From Rheinheimera pacifica (GTDB lineage Bacteria; Pseudomonadota; Gammaproteobacteria; Enterobacterales; Alteromonadaceae): 64,000 bases of DNA. The DNA is taken from NCBI RefSeq assembly GCF_024809855.1, contig NZ_JANUEM010000005.1, forward strand, positions 172,701 through 236,700, read 5' to 3'. This document shows, one piece after another, positions 63,961 to 64,000 of this stretch (positions are counted from its first letter, which is position 1; the number at the start of each line of letters is the position of its first letter). A program made the position numbers and the translations under genes. The notes below the pieces were generated by a model that worked only from the letters and a program-made list of their open reading frames with translations, did not search any database and was not told where the DNA came from.

Positions 63961-63994
63961 TTGACAGACTGGTTTAAATCACTAAAATGGCGCC
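63961..63994 (+). promoter_or_regulatory. rRNA-operon-type promoter (second of two)
   Basis: Perfect TTGACA (63961-63966), 16-base spacer, TAAAAT (63983-63988) and GGCGCC discriminator, with an A-rich UP-element-like stretch just upstream (63940-63956). Two such promoters about 110 bases apart are typical of rrn operons; the 16S gene would start beyond the window. Confidence 0.78.
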
Positions 63995-64000
63995 CTCGCT

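Overview
The window looks like chromosomal DNA from a gammaproteobacterium of the Alteromonadales/Chromatiales border (Rheinheimera, Arsukibacterium or Alishewanella type). The reasons are conserved housekeeping blocks (gcvR-bcp beside dapA-bamC-purC; hda; pheS-pheT-ihfA; arsC-wrbA-bepA; yejK/L/M; yffB-dapE), a lysine riboswitch in front of lysC, and glutamine-rich proteins. The genus is inference from gene order and protein resemblance, not from a marker gene.

Region by region. 1-3450: accessory DNA that reads like the tail of an integron cassette array. It holds a left-truncated HEPN protein, an attC-like site, a DUF4062 gene whose stop codon lies in a second attC half-site, an IS110-like transposase scrap, a small Cys-rich protein, a cupin and a lipoprotein. 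3450-13060: CstA-type transporter, periplasmic-sensor diguanylate cyclase, the ydbH-ynbE-ydbL envelope lipid-transport operon, an M28 peptidase and two small proteins. 13240-20730: lysine riboswitch and lysC, a DUF885 peptidase, a dicarboxylate/amino-acid symporter, queC and queE (preQ0), an NTF2-like protein and a LON-domain protein. 20800-31500: rmuC, DUF2069-wrbA-arsC, bepA, perM, a PqqU/YncD-like TonB receptor in an operon with a PQQ sugar dehydrogenase, bcp, gcvR and dapA. 31500-39100: bamC, purC, DUF2066, hda, pheS, pheT, ihfA. 39130-45420: a six-gene photolyase/Cfa operon with a candidate ECF (ChrR-type) promoter. 45500-54000: csbD, cvfB-like, rlmF, yejM/L/K, then a tightly overlapping leftward chain of pseudo-EIIA, yffB-like, dapE, M15 peptidase and DUF2897. 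54000-64000: a 577-base gap with facing DnaA boxes, yfbV, xthA, a YgjP-like protease, deoC, an orphan REC-TPR regulator, tRNA-Tyr, ychJ, a SulA-like gene with a LexA box, an EAL-CBS-GGDEF protein, DUF3581, and two tandem rRNA-type promoters at the right edge.

How they work together. Three lysine/diaminopimelate genes (lysC, dapA, dapE) are spread over the window, and only lysC carries the riboswitch. BamC, BepA, YdbH/YnbE/YdbL and YejM are all outer-membrane biogenesis functions. The photolyase operon looks like a singlet-oxygen/light-stress regulon. The most unusual items are the cassette array, the PqqU-like receptor beside its likely client enzyme, the EIIA-Glc homologue without either catalytic histidine, and the shortened YejM.
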